Shown one piece after another: positions 45,632 through 54,378 of a DNA stretch of 64,000 nt. Each line of letters starts with the position of its first letter. Within the stretch, counting starts at the first letter, position 1. Below the pieces are notes generated by a model. That model saw only the letters and a list, made by a program, of their open reading frames with translations, was not told the DNA's origin and did no database searches. The position numbers and the translations under genes are program-made. Origin of the DNA: Nocardioides humilatus (lineage in GTDB: Bacteria; Actinomycetota; Actinomycetes; Propionibacteriales; Nocardioidaceae). The stretch lies in assembly GCF_008373755.1 (NCBI RefSeq), contig NZ_VUJV01000001.1:372001-436000 (forward strand). Direction: 5' to 3'.

Positions 45632-46593
45632 ACGGCACGACGTTGAGCGGACCCGGACGACTCCGGGTCGCCGTCGTCGGAGGTGGCGCCAACAGCGAGC
45701 ACGACGTGTCCCTCGCCTCGGCAGCCGCGGTCGCAGCCGCACTGCCCCGGTCGTCGTACGACGTGGTGCCGGTGACGGTCACCCGCTGCGGTGGCTGGCA
45801 GGACCACGGCGGCCGACCGCTCGGCGTGCTCGGCGCGGTCGCGCTGCTCTCCTCGTGCGACGTGGTCTTCCCCGCCGTGCACGGCTCCGGCGGCGAGGAC
45901 GGCACCATCGCGGCGCTGTGCGAGCTCGCCGGGCTGCCGTGCGTCGGATCGCCCGCGCCGGCCGGTGCGACGGCGATGGACAAACACCTCACCAAGCTCG
46001 TCGCGGTCGCCGCCGGCGTCCGCGTCGCAGCGGGGCGGCTCGTCACTCCGTCGACGGCGCCCGACCTGGCCTGGACCGATCCGGTCGTCGTCAAGCCGGT
46101 CGCTGCCGGCTCCAGCCAGGGGGTGTCCCTCGTCGAGCACGCGGCCGACCTCGAGCCGGCGCTGAAGGAGGCGTTCCTCCACGGGGAGCGGGTGCTTGTC
46201 GAAGAGGTCGTCCACGGACGCGAGATCGACGTGGCGGTCCTCGGCACCGCCGACGGCGAGCGGGTCGTCGCGCCGGCCCTCGAGATCGTCGGGCCCGGCA
46301 TCTTCGACTACGCCACCAAGTACGGCGGCGCGGCCGACCTGCGGGTGCCCGCACAGATCACCCGTGACGAGGAGGACCAGCTCTCCGCTGCCGCGGTCCG
46401 GATGTACGACGCCCTCGGCTGCCGCGGCCTGGCCAGGATCGACTTCTTCCTGACCACCGACGGCCCGGTGCTGCTGGAGGTCAACACGATGCCGGGACTG
46501 ACCGAGCACTCGCAGGCCCCGCGGATGTTCGCCGCGGCGGGGATCGCCTACCCCGAGCTGCTCGACCGCATGGTCGCGGACGCGTTGCGGTGA
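45628..46593 (+). CDS. D-alanine--D-alanine ligase family (possibly D-Ala-D-Ser)
   Basis: 321 residues with ATGA overlap at 45628. VAVVGGGANSEHDVSLAS is the N-terminal loop with the catalytic glutamate; VVKPVAAGSSQGV binds ATP; IFDYATKYGG is the omega loop and keeps the Lys-Tyr of Ddl enzymes, unlike the His of VanA; ARIDFF and LLEVNTMPGLTEHS are metal and phosphate sites. This excludes a typical D-Ala-D-Lac ligase but cannot separate D-Ala-D-Ala from D-Ala-D-Ser. Confidence 0.9.
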   Translation: MNGTTLSGPGRLRVAVVGGGANSEHDVSLASAAAVAAALPRSSYDVVPVTVTRCGGWQDHGGRPLGVLGAVALLSSCDVVFPAVHGSGGEDGTIAALCELAGLPCVGSPAPAGATAMDKHLTKLVAVAAGVRVAAGRLVTPSTAPDLAWTDPVVVKPVAAGSSQGVSLVEHAADLEPALKEAFLHGERVLVEEVVHGREIDVAVLGTADGERVVAPALEIVGPGIFDYATKYGGAADLRVPAQITRDEEDQLSAAAVRMYDALGCRGLARIDFFLTTDGPVLLEVNTMPGLTEHSQAPRMFAAAGIAYPELLDRMVADALR

Positions 46594-46628
46594 TCCGGCC
46601 CGGCCGGGCCGGATGGCACGATCGGGGC

Positions 46629-47840
46629 GTGCAGACTCCAGCCGATCGGTGGCGCGCCCCCACGGGTGTGCTCACGGGCGTCGCGGTGGGCGCGGCCGTC
46701 CTCGGCTTCGGCGTGTGGGAGGTCCTGACCGCCGAGATCCGCACCTCCATGCCCGACCGCGACCTGGTCGCCTTCGTGTGCGGCTTCGCCGTCGCGGTCG
46801 CCGCCTACCGCGCGCGTCCCGGCATCGCCCTGGGCCTGCTGTGGGCGCTCGCGTTCCTCCAGCTCTGGAACGACGTCCCCCTCCTGCTGGTCGAGCTGTC
46901 CGTGGCGGTGATCGCCTACGGCTGCGGTCGCTACGGCTCGATCGCGACCCTCGTCGCGAGCGCCGCATCCGTCCCCGCGATCGCACTGCTCCTCGTGCTG
47001 ACCTATGGCGCCGGCCTGGAGCTGCTCGACGTCCCGTCCGCCAACGAGGCCTACTACTCCGCGCTGGGTGCCGACTCGCTGCGCTCCCTGCTCACGCGGG
47101 TGGTGCTCTTCGGCACCGCGCTGCTGGTCGTGCCGTGGCTGGTCGGCGTGCTCCTCCGGGTGCTGCGCCGCGAGGCACGCACCCGTGCCGAGCAGGTCGA
47201 GACGGCTCGGGAGCGCGACCAGGCCGCCGAGCTCGCCGACGTGCGCGAGGGCCAGGCGCGGCTGGCCCGCGACGTCCACGACGTGGTGGGTCACTCCCTC
47301 GCGGTGATCCTCGCCCAGGCCGAGTCGGCGCAGTACCTCCCCGACGACGACCCCGCGCGCCTGAAGCAGACCCTGGCGACGATCGCGACCTCGGCGCGGA
47401 CGTCGCTGCAGGACGTGCGGCAGGTCCTCGGCGCGACCGGGGACCGACCGCCCAACGGCGGCCTCGACGACCTGGTCGAGGGCGTCCGGGCCAGCGGGCA
47501 CGAGGTCATCGCGGCTGAGATCGGGGAGCCCCGACCGATGCCGCCCGAGCTGGCGACGGTGGCCTACCGGGTGCTCCAGGAGATGCTGACCAACGCGATC
47601 CGGCACGGCCGGCGCGACGAGCCGGTCCACGTGGAGCGGCACTGGCAGGACGAGCTGAGGATCGAGGTGCGCAACGTGATCGACACCGACACGCAGACCG
47701 CAGCGACACCCGGACATGGCCTGGAGGGGATGCGCCGCCGGCTCGAGTCGGTCGGCGGACGCCTCGACGTCCGCCCGCGCACCGGCTCGGGACAGCCGAC
47801 CTTCACCGTCACCGCGTGGGTCCCGACGAGGGCCGCATGA
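46629..47840 (+). CDS. NarL-type sensor histidine kinase
   Basis: 403 residues from GTG 46629, 35 bp after the ligase. Five to six membrane segments in the first ~185 residues with short loops, then a HisKA_3 domain (RLARDVHDVVGHSLAVIL, phospho-His in VHDV) and an ATP-binding domain with NAIRHG (N box) and GHGLEGMRRRLESVGG (G box). No large extracellular sensor domain, so it may sense membrane or lipid II-linked signals. Its stop overlaps the regulator gene as ATGA. Confidence 0.92.
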   Translation: MQTPADRWRAPTGVLTGVAVGAAVLGFGVWEVLTAEIRTSMPDRDLVAFVCGFAVAVAAYRARPGIALGLLWALAFLQLWNDVPLLLVELSVAVIAYGCGRYGSIATLVASAASVPAIALLLVLTYGAGLELLDVPSANEAYYSALGADSLRSLLTRVVLFGTALLVVPWLVGVLLRVLRREARTRAEQVETARERDQAAELADVREGQARLARDVHDVVGHSLAVILAQAESAQYLPDDDPARLKQTLATIATSARTSLQDVRQVLGATGDRPPNGGLDDLVEGVRASGHEVIAAEIGEPRPMPPELATVAYRVLQEMLTNAIRHGRRDEPVHVERHWQDELRIEVRNVIDTDTQTAATPGHGLEGMRRRLESVGGRLDVRPRTGSGQPTFTVTAWVPTRAA

Positions 47841-48523
47841 GCGCCCCCGACCTGCCCCCGACCGACGACATCCGGGTGCTGCTCGTCGACGACCAGGACC
47901 TCTTCCGCGAAGGCGTGCGCGTGATCGTCGACGCCCAGCCGGGGATGCGCGTCGTCGGCACGGCCGCCGACGGTCTGGAGGCGATCTCCGTCGCGGAGGA
48001 GACGGCGCCGGACGTCGTACTGATGGACCTGCGGATGCCGGAGATGGACGGCGTGGAGGCCACCCGCCAGCTGCTCGCACCCGAGCGCGCCGCACGTCGC
48101 CAGCAGGTGCTCCGCGTCGTGGTGCTCACGACCTTCGACCTGGACGACCGGGCCGCCGCTGCGATCAGGTACGGCGCCAGCGGCTTCCTCCTCAAGGACA
48201 CGACGCCGCAGCAGCTCGCCGAGGCCATCCGGACCGTGGCGACGGGCAACGCCGTGATCGCCCCGCAGGACCTCACCCGGTTGCTCGACCGCACCTTCGA
48301 CGCGCCCCGGACCCCGCCGCCTCCCTACCTCGCCCTGACCGACAAGGAGCGCGAGATCTTCGCTGCCGTCGCCCGGGGGTTGTCGAACACCGAGGTCGCG
48401 GGCGTCGTCCACCTCAGCGAGTCGACGGTGAAGACCCACGTGGGGGCGATCCTGCGCAAGCTCGGCCTACGGGACCGGGTGCAGATCGTCGTGTTCGCCC
48501 ACGAGCACGGCTTGCTCAGCTAG
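47837..48523 (+). CDS. NarL/LuxR-family response regulator
   Basis: 228 residues. Receiver domain: VLLVDDQDLFREG, VVLMDLRMPEMDG (phospho-Asp in LMDLRMP), VLTTFD and FLLKDT (Lys). LuxR-type helix-turn-helix: LTDKEREIFAAVARGLSNTEVAGVVHLSESTVKTHVGAILRKL. Partner of the kinase. Likely target is the promoter of its own block, inferred from co-orientation. The last four bases overlap the purK end. Confidence 0.95.
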   Translation: MSAPDLPPTDDIRVLLVDDQDLFREGVRVIVDAQPGMRVVGTAADGLEAISVAEETAPDVVLMDLRMPEMDGVEATRQLLAPERAARRQQVLRVVVLTTFDLDDRAAAAIRYGASGFLLKDTTPQQLAEAIRTVATGNAVIAPQDLTRLLDRTFDAPRTPPPPYLALTDKEREIFAAVARGLSNTEVAGVVHLSESTVKTHVGAILRKLGLRDRVQIVVFAHEHGLLS

Positions 48524-49680
48524 TCGGAGTCGTTGCCGAGGTCGCCGCGGAACCAAGCCGCGGCGTGGCGGGCGCGCTCGAGCACGTCCTCGAGGTCGTC
48601 GCCGTAGGCGTTGACGTGGCCGACCTTGCGCCCCGGGCGCAGGTCCTTGCCGTAGAGGTGGACCCGCAGCTGCGGGTCGCGCGCGAGAGCGTGCGGGTAG
48701 CCGTCGTAGAGGTGGCCGACCTCGGGGTCAGCGGAGCCGAGGATGTTGACCATCACGGTCCAGGTGGCCCGTGGCGCCGGCGAGCCGAGCGGCAGGTCGA
48801 GAACGGCACGGAGGTGGTTCTCGAACTGCGAGGTGACCGCGCCGTCCTGGGTCCAGTGACCCGTGTTGTGCGGCCGCATCGCGAGCTCGTTGACGAGGAT
48901 CTCGCCCTCGGAGGTCTCGAAGAGCTCGACCGCGAGGACGCCCGTGACGCCGAGCTCGCCAGCCACGCGCAGGGCCAGCTGCTGGGCCTGCGCGGCGCGG
49001 TGCGGGTCGAGGTCGGGGGCCGGCGCGATGACCTCGTGGCAGATGCCGTCGAGCTGGGTCGAGGCGACGACCGGGTAAGCGGCCGCCTGGCCGCTCGGGG
49101 CGCGGGCGACGAGGGCGGACAGCTCGCGCCTGAAGTCGACGAGCTCCTCGGCGAGCAGCCGCACGCCCGCCGCCTCGGAGGCTGCGAGCGGCTCAGCGAT
49201 GTCCTCGGTGGTGCGGACGACCCAGACGCCCTTGCCGTCGTAGCCGCCGCGGCTGACCTTGAGCACGCAGGGCAGGCCGAACTCCTCGACGTCGCCCTCT
49301 GAGCTGACCACGGCCCACCGCGGCTGCGGCGCACCGAGCCGCGTCATGGCCTCGCGCATCACGATCTTGTCCTGGGCATGGACCAGCGCCTCGGGACCGG
49401 GACGGCAAGCAACGCCGGCATCCTCGAGGGCGTGGAGGTGCTCGGTCGGCACGTGCTCGTGGTCGAAGGTGACCACGGAGCAGCCGTCGGTGACCTGGCG
49501 GAGCGTCGCGAGGTCGCGGTAGTCACCGACGAGCTGGTCGGGGATGACCTGCGCGGCGGAGACGCCCTCGGCCTCGGCCAGGAGCCGGAGAGGTACGCCG
49601 AGCGCGATCGCCGGCTGCGCCATCATCCGGGCCAGTTGGCCACCCCCGATGACGGCGATGCGGGGAGCAGATTCGGGCAC
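48520..49680 (-). CDS. purK: 5-(carboxyamino)imidazole ribonucleotide synthase
   Basis: 386 residues. IAVIGGGQLARMMAQPA starts the ATP-grasp fold; TFDHEHVPTEHL, LKVSRGGYDGKGVWVV and ELAMRPHNTGHWTQDG are the family blocks, followed by VNILG. Makes N5-CAIR from AIR, bicarbonate and ATP for PurE. GTG 49680. Convergent with the response regulator, with 4 bp shared. Normally next to purE; here they are 4.7 kb apart. Confidence 0.96.
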   Translation of the reverse strand: MPESAPRIAVIGGGQLARMMAQPAIALGVPLRLLAEAEGVSAAQVIPDQLVGDYRDLATLRQVTDGCSVVTFDHEHVPTEHLHALEDAGVACRPGPEALVHAQDKIVMREAMTRLGAPQPRWAVVSSEGDVEEFGLPCVLKVSRGGYDGKGVWVVRTTEDIAEPLAASEAAGVRLLAEELVDFRRELSALVARAPSGQAAAYPVVASTQLDGICHEVIAPAPDLDPHRAAQAQQLALRVAGELGVTGVLAVELFETSEGEILVNELAMRPHNTGHWTQDGAVTSQFENHLRAVLDLPLGSPAPRATWTVMVNILGSADPEVGHLYDGYPHALARDPQLRVHLYGKDLRPGRKVGHVNAYGDDLEDVLERARHAAAWFRGDLGNDSD

Positions 49681-49705
49681 GCCCGAACCTTATCCACCAG
49701 CCAGC

Positions 49706-50020
49706 TCAGGCGTTGACCGGTGCGGTCGTCTCGAACCGGAGACCCTGGCCCCGCACCGTCGTGATCAGCGTGGGGTGACGGGTGTCGTCGCCGAACTTGC
49801 GGCGAACCCAGCCGAGGTGGACGTCGATGGTCTTCGAGGAGGTCCAGAACGTGGCGTTCCAGACGTCGCGCATCAGCTCGTCGCGGGTGACCACCGAACC
49901 CGCCTTCGAGATCAGTGCGAGGACCAGGTCGAACTCCTTGCGCGAAAGCAGGATCTCCCGGTCATCTCGCCATGCGCGGCGGCTTGCCGGGTCGAGTCGC
50001 ACGTCTTGCACCTCGAACAC
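49706..50020 (-). CDS. Orphan OmpR/PhoB-type winged-helix DNA-binding protein
   Basis: 104 residues, only the C-terminal DNA-binding domain of an OmpR-type regulator: LSRKEFDLVLALISKAGSVVTRDELMRDVW, KTIDVHLGWVRRKFGDD and ITTVRGQGLRFE (wing). No receiver domain is encoded upstream: the 84 bp between 50021 and 50104 contain no matching frame. GTG 50020 lacks a strong ribosome site. It could be a natural stand-alone regulator, or a domain left from a lost receiver. Confidence 0.75.
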   Translation of the reverse strand: MFEVQDVRLDPASRRAWRDDREILLSRKEFDLVLALISKAGSVVTRDELMRDVWNATFWTSSKTIDVHLGWVRRKFGDDTRHPTLITTVRGQGLRFETTAPVNA

Positions 50021-50104
50021 ACGCTCAAGGTAGAAGTTGGGGCACCCTGGCCGTTGGCGCTTCCCACATAATTTTGCAATTGGATCTTCTGGGCCGAATC
50101 CGCC

Positions 50105-51088
50105 TCAGAGCCGACGGGTGGTGAGGGGCTCCATCACCCCGAACCCCCGCATCGGCCGCGCAGGGAGCGGCCGCGTCTCGATCTGGTCGGCGGGCAACCC
50201 GTCGGCCGTGGCCTGGTCGACGATCATCCGGTTGCGCCGCGCGACCTGGGTGAGCCGAGCCGCGAGGTTGACCGGCGGACCGTAGACGTCGCCGAGCCGG
50301 AAGACGACCGAGCCGGTGGCGAGCCCGATCCGGACGTCGGGCATCCGCTTGTCGCGGCCGACGACGTGGATGATCCCCTCGGCGGTGGCGTAGGCGGCGA
50401 GCGGATCGTCGTTGACGAACAGCACGGCGTCGCCCATGGTCTTGATCAGCCGGCCGCTGTTGGCAGCGATCACGTCGCCACAGCGGGTCTCGAAGATCTC
50501 GACGAGGTCGCCGATCTTGTCGCGCGTCAGCTCGTTGGACAGCGCGGTGAAGCCGACGATGTCGGCGAAGCCGACGGTGAGGTGAGTCGTGTGCGGGTCG
50601 GCGTCGACCGCCCGCATCAGGTCGATCCGTGCGACCGCCGCGGCGACGTGCCGGCGCCACGTGTAGAGCAGCAGCCGGTCGAAGCTGTCGCCGTAGGCAC
50701 CGAAGAGCCAGTCGGTCGCCTCCGACGGGGAGCCGGGACCGACACGGTCGACGAACACGTCCTCGATGCGCTGGATCAGCGTGCCGACCTCCCAGTCGGC
50801 CAGCCGGGCCATGCTGAGGCCAGCGCCGCGGACGACATTGAGCACCAGGTCGTAGTCGAAGAGCCCGTCCTCGACCAGCTGGGCGAGCAACGACATCGCC
50901 TCGAGGTCGTCCTCGTTGTAGGCGCGGTCGTCGCCGCGCTCGGGAAAGCCGAGGGTGCGCCAGATCCGGCGCAGCTGCGACTCCGGCAGACCGGCGCGCG
51001 CCGCCACCTCGGCGGCCGTGAAGGTCGGCTCCTGGCCGAGGAGGGCGCGCTCCAGGTCGTTGCCGCCCGGGACCGACCCGTCAGACAC
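50105..51088 (-). CDS. Class III adenylate/guanylate cyclase-domain protein with HTH-like N-terminus
   Basis: 327 residues from GTG 51088. Residues ~18-50 look like a MerR-type helix-turn-helix (FTAAEVAARAGLPESQLRRIW), then a helical middle, then the cyclase homology domain: VGFADIVGFTALSNE (metal Asp), SGRLIKTMGDAVLFV (second metal Asp) and PPVNLAARLTQVARRNRMIV. The transition-state Asn/Arg region NLAARL is present. Likely produces cAMP. It overlaps the PH-domain gene by 8 bp. Confidence 0.85.
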   Translation of the reverse strand: MSDGSVPGGNDLERALLGQEPTFTAAEVAARAGLPESQLRRIWRTLGFPERGDDRAYNEDDLEAMSLLAQLVEDGLFDYDLVLNVVRGAGLSMARLADWEVGTLIQRIEDVFVDRVGPGSPSEATDWLFGAYGDSFDRLLLYTWRRHVAAAVARIDLMRAVDADPHTTHLTVGFADIVGFTALSNELTRDKIGDLVEIFETRCGDVIAANSGRLIKTMGDAVLFVNDDPLAAYATAEGIIHVVGRDKRMPDVRIGLATGSVVFRLGDVYGPPVNLAARLTQVARRNRMIVDQATADGLPADQIETRPLPARPMRGFGVMEPLTTRRL

Positions 51089-51617
51089 CTTCGGTGCGCG
51101 GGTTGTGGCCGCGCCCGTCGAGGGCGTGCAGGAGCTCGTTGATCTGGCGCTGGGTCGCCTCGACCTGCGGGATGTCGTTGAGCCGCACCACGCCGAAGGT
51201 GGACGCGTCGGTGACGACGAGGCTGCCGCAGCCGAACGGCCGGTCGATGAGGTTGATCTCAATCGACAGGTCGCTGATGCGCGACAACGGGATGTCGTGG
51301 CCCTGGCGGGTCAGGATGCCGCGTCGCGTGATCAACCGGCGGTCGGTCACGCCGTAGACCGTGGTCAGCCAGTCGAAGAACGGCCGGACCGTGAACCACA
51401 GGATGCCGACGGCGCAGATGATCCACACGACGCGCGACGTCCACAGGGTCGCGTCGCTGTCGGTGCCGAGCACGACCTGCAGGGCGACGCCGACCGCGAG
51501 GAAGAAGACCAGCGCGAGGATCGGCCCGAAGAGCGCCTTGGGGTGCTGGCGGCACGACACCACCAGCTTCTCGCCGGGGTTGAGCAGCTTCGAAGAGATG
51601 GCCACGGGAGGGATCAT
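51081..51617 (-). CDS. PH-domain (bPH_2-like) membrane protein
   Basis: 178 residues. Two membrane segments near the N-terminus (PILALVFFLAVGVALQVVL and VVWIICAVGILWFTV), then a bacterial PH domain: YGVTDRRLITRRGILTRQGHDIPLSRISDL. These proteins are common beside birA in actinobacteria; their role is unknown, perhaps membrane organisation. Translation of the cyclase gene starts before this one ends. ATG 51617 chosen with GGGG four bases upstream; a GTG five codons later is possible. Confidence 0.82.
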   Translation of the reverse strand: MIPPVAISSKLLNPGEKLVVSCRQHPKALFGPILALVFFLAVGVALQVVLGTDSDATLWTSRVVWIICAVGILWFTVRPFFDWLTTVYGVTDRRLITRRGILTRQGHDIPLSRISDLSIEINLIDRPFGCGSLVVTDASTFGVVRLNDIPQVEATQRQINELLHALDGRGHNPRTEGV

Positions 51618-51645
51618 CGCACCCCACGGGTCACCAGCGGGAGGG

Positions 51646-52458
51646 TCATTCGGGAACGACGTGCACCACGTCTCCCGCGCCGACCAGCTGCCGACCCTCG
51701 GCCGTCTCCACGACCAGGCGGCCGTCGAGGTCGACGTCGACGGCGCGGCCGCTGATCGCCGTACCGCCGGGGAGGTCGACGCGGACGTCCTGCCCGACCG
51801 TCGCGCAGTGGGCGACGTAGGACGACGCGAGGCGCTGGGCGGCGTCGGCGCCACCGGCCTGCCAGGCGTCGAAGCCCTCACGGAGGCCCGCGACGACACC
51901 GAGGAGCACGCCCTCACGGGTCGGCGTCAGGTCGGCGTGGGCGACCTGGAGCGAGGTCGCCGTCGGCACCGGGAGCTCCTCGGCCCTCGTCGACACGTTG
52001 ATGCCGACGCCGACGACCGCTGCAGGTCCGTCGGACGTCTCGATGCGTTCGACGAGGATGCCGGCGACCTTCAGGCCATCGATGAGCACGTCGTTGGGCC
52101 ACTTCACGCGGGTGTTGTAGCCGAACGCGGCCAGCGCCTTGGACACGGTGTGGCCGGTCAGCAGCGGGAGCCAGGGCCACTGGGCCGCGGGCACGGTCGG
52201 CCGCAGCACGAGCGAGAAGGTGATCGCGGCTCCTGCCGGCGTCTCCCACGTGCGGTCGAGGCGGCCACGACCGGCCGTCTGGTGGTCGGCGACGACGAGG
52301 AGACCGTCCGGCGCCCCGTCCCGGGCCCGGTCGGCGGCAACCTGGTTGGTCGACGGGCTCTCGGCGAGCAGCTCGAGGCTCAGGTCAGGCGTGAGCGCCA
52401 GTTCCTGTTGTAGCACCGCTGCATCGAGGGGTGGGCGCTGGTCGGAGTCTCCGGTCAC
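51646..52458 (-). CDS. birA: Biotin--[acetyl-CoA-carboxylase] ligase
   Basis: 270 residues. [30 protein letters not shown] (biotinyl-AMP loop), [25 protein letters not shown] and VGVGINVS are the class I BirA motifs; the C-terminal SH3-like domain follows. No DNA-binding N-terminal domain, so it is not a repressor. GTG 52458 has GGAAGGG at proper spacing. It attaches biotin to acyl-CoA carboxylases, and the carboxylase beta subunit gene is divergent 41 bp away. Confidence 0.94.
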   Translation of the reverse strand: MTGDSDQRPPLDAAVLQQELALTPDLSLELLAESPSTNQVAADRARDGAPDGLLVVADHQTAGRGRLDRTWETPAGAAITFSLVLRPTVPAAQWPWLPLLTGHTVSKALAAFGYNTRVKWPNDVLIDGLKVAGILVERIETSDGPAAVVGVGINVSTRAEELPVPTATSLQVAHADLTPTREGVLLGVVAGLREGFDAWQAGGADAAQRLASSYVAHCATVGQDVRVDLPGGTAISGRAVDVDLDGRLVVETAEGRQLVGAGDVVHVVPE

Positions 52459-52499
52459 GGCCACTACCCTTCCCTAGAACTCGTAGGAGGCCAAGAACC

Positions 52500-54110
52500 G
52501 TGACTGCCGAACCGACCAGCACCCCTGAGCTGCCGGACATCCACACCACGGCGGGCAAGCTCGCCGACCTCGACAAGCGCCTCGATGAGGCCGTTCACGC
52601 CGCTGGCGAGAAGGCCGTCGAGAAGCAGCACGCGAAGGGTCGCCAGACCGCTCGCGAGCGGATCGAGCAGCTCTTCGACGAGGGCTCCTTCGTCGAGCTC
52701 GACGAGCTGGCGCGGCACCGGTCGGTGGCGTTCGGCCTGGAGAAGAACCGCCCCTACGGCGACGGCGTCATCACCGGCTACGGCACGATCGACGGCCGCC
52801 AGGTCTGTGTGTTCTCCCAGGACTTCACGATCTTCGGCGGCTCGCTGGGCGAGGTCTACGGCGAGAAGATCACCAAGGTCATGGACCTCGCGATCAAGAC
52901 CGGCTGCCCGATCATCGGCATCAACGAGGGCGCCGGCGCCCGCATCCAGGAGGGCGTCGTCTCCCTGGGTCTCTACGGCGAGATCTTCCGCCGCAACGTG
53001 CACGCGTCGGGCGTCATCCCGCAGATCAGCCTGATCATGGGCAACTGCGCGGGCGGCCACGTCTACTCCCCCGCCGTCACCGACTTCACGATCATGGTCG
53101 ACAAGACCTCCGCGATGTTCATCACCGGTCCCGACGTCATCAAGACCGTCACCGGCGAGGACGTCTCGATGGAGGACCTCGGCGGTGCGCGCACGCACAA
53201 CACCAAGTCGGGCAACGCCCACTACATGGGCGCCGACGAGGAAGACGCGATCGAATACGTCAAGGCGCTGCTGTCCTACCTCCCGCAGAACAACATGGAC
53301 GAGGCTCCGTCCTTTGACGAGGTCGCTGACACGTCGTTCTCCGACGAGGACCTCGCGCTCGACACGATCATCCCGGACAGCCCGAACCAGCCCTACGACA
53401 TGCACGACGTCATCACGACCGTGCTCGACGACGACGAGTTCCTCGAGGTCCAGCCGCTCTTCGCGCCCAACATCATCGTCGGCTTCGGCCGGGTGGAGGG
53501 CCGTTCGGTCGGCGTCGTGGCCAACCAGCCGATGCAGTTCGCCGGCTGCCTCGACATTGACGCCTCGGAGAAGGCTGCGCGCTTCGTGCGGACCTGCGAC
53601 GCGTTCAACGTCCCGGTGCTGACCTTCGTCGACGTGCCCGGCTTCCTGCCGGGCACCGACCAGGAGTGGACCGGCATCATCCGCCGCGGCGCCAAGCTGA
53701 TCTACGCCTACGCCGAGGCCACCGTCCCGCTGGTCACGATCATCACCCGCAAGGCCTACGGCGGCGCCTACGACGTCATGGGCTCCAAGCACCTCGGCGC
53801 CGACATCAACCTGTCCTGGCCGACCGGCCAGATCGCGGTCATGGGCTCCCAGGGCGCGGCCAACATCATCCACCGCCGCACGCTGGCGGCCGTCGAGGCC
53901 GAGGGCGGCGACGTCGAGGCCCGCCGCGCGGAGCTCATCGACGAGTACGAGACCACGTTGGCCAACCCCTACATCGCGGCCGAGCGCGGCTACATCGACG
54001 CGGTCATCCAGCCCCACGAGACCCGGGTCGAGATCGTCCGGGCCCTGCGCCTGCTGAAGACCAAGCGCGAGACCCTGCCGCCCAAGAAGCACGGGAACAT
54101 CCCGCTGTGA
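52500..54110 (+). CDS. accD: Acyl-CoA carboxylase beta subunit (propionyl-/acetyl-CoA type)
   Basis: 536 residues; GTG 52500 has AGGAGG nine bases upstream. Carboxyltransferase motifs: [21 protein letters not shown] (oxyanion hole), [23 protein letters not shown] and [13 protein letters not shown]. Transfers the carboxyl group from biotin to propionyl- or acetyl-CoA. Asp at the KHLGADIN region fits the AccD5/PccB-like branch. Coupled to the epsilon subunit by GTGA. Confidence 0.95.
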   Translation: MTAEPTSTPELPDIHTTAGKLADLDKRLDEAVHAAGEKAVEKQHAKGRQTARERIEQLFDEGSFVELDELARHRSVAFGLEKNRPYGDGVITGYGTIDGRQVCVFSQDFTIFGGSLGEVYGEKITKVMDLAIKTGCPIIGINEGAGARIQEGVVSLGLYGEIFRRNVHASGVIPQISLIMGNCAGGHVYSPAVTDFTIMVDKTSAMFITGPDVIKTVTGEDVSMEDLGGARTHNTKSGNAHYMGADEEDAIEYVKALLSYLPQNNMDEAPSFDEVADTSFSDEDLALDTIIPDSPNQPYDMHDVITTVLDDDEFLEVQPLFAPNIIVGFGRVEGRSVGVVANQPMQFAGCLDIDASEKAARFVRTCDAFNVPVLTFVDVPGFLPGTDQEWTGIIRRGAKLIYAYAEATVPLVTIITRKAYGGAYDVMGSKHLGADINLSWPTGQIAVMGSQGAANIIHRRTLAAVEAEGGDVEARRAELIDEYETTLANPYIAAERGYIDAVIQPHETRVEIVRALRLLKTKRETLPPKKHGNIPL

Positions 54111-54352
54111 GCGACCAGGCCCCTGCCGAGGCGACCACTCCGGAGCCGGCCGCGCCGATGCTCCGGGTGGTCAACCCCGACGCCACCCCCGAGCAGGTCG
54201 CCGCGATCGTGGCCGTCTTCTCGGCCATGGGCGGCAGCGCACCGGCGCCGGAGAAGCCCCGCTCGGAGTGGGCCTCCCCGGCGCGCCGGATGCGCGGTGC
54301 GCACTTCCACCACCGCGGGGCCTGGCAGGCCAGCGCCCGCGGTGGTCGCTGA
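54107..54352 (+). CDS. accE: Acyl-CoA carboxylase epsilon subunit
   Basis: 81 residues from GTG 54107. Short actinobacterial protein with [20 protein letters not shown] and the end motif [11 protein letters not shown], both typical of AccE. It stabilises the alpha-beta complex and changes substrate preference. Overlap with accD ensures equal production. Confidence 0.9.
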   Translation: MSDQAPAEATTPEPAAPMLRVVNPDATPEQVAAIVAVFSAMGGSAPAPEKPRSEWASPARRMRGAHFHHRGAWQASARGGR

Positions 54353-54378
54353 CCCGCGCGATCTCGTCGCGGGTCAGC
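54348..54378. terminator. Bidirectional terminator between accE and the convergent membrane protein
   Basis: Perfect 11-bp arms GCTGACCCGCG and CGCGGGTCAGC with a 9-base loop, overlapping both stop codons. No long T run, but position and strength fit transcription end for both strands. Confidence 0.65.

Noticed and set aside
43875-46593. VanHAX-type D-lactate vancomycin resistance cluster
   Set aside because: There is no VanH lactate dehydrogenase, and the ligase has the Lys-Tyr omega loop rather than the VanA-type one.
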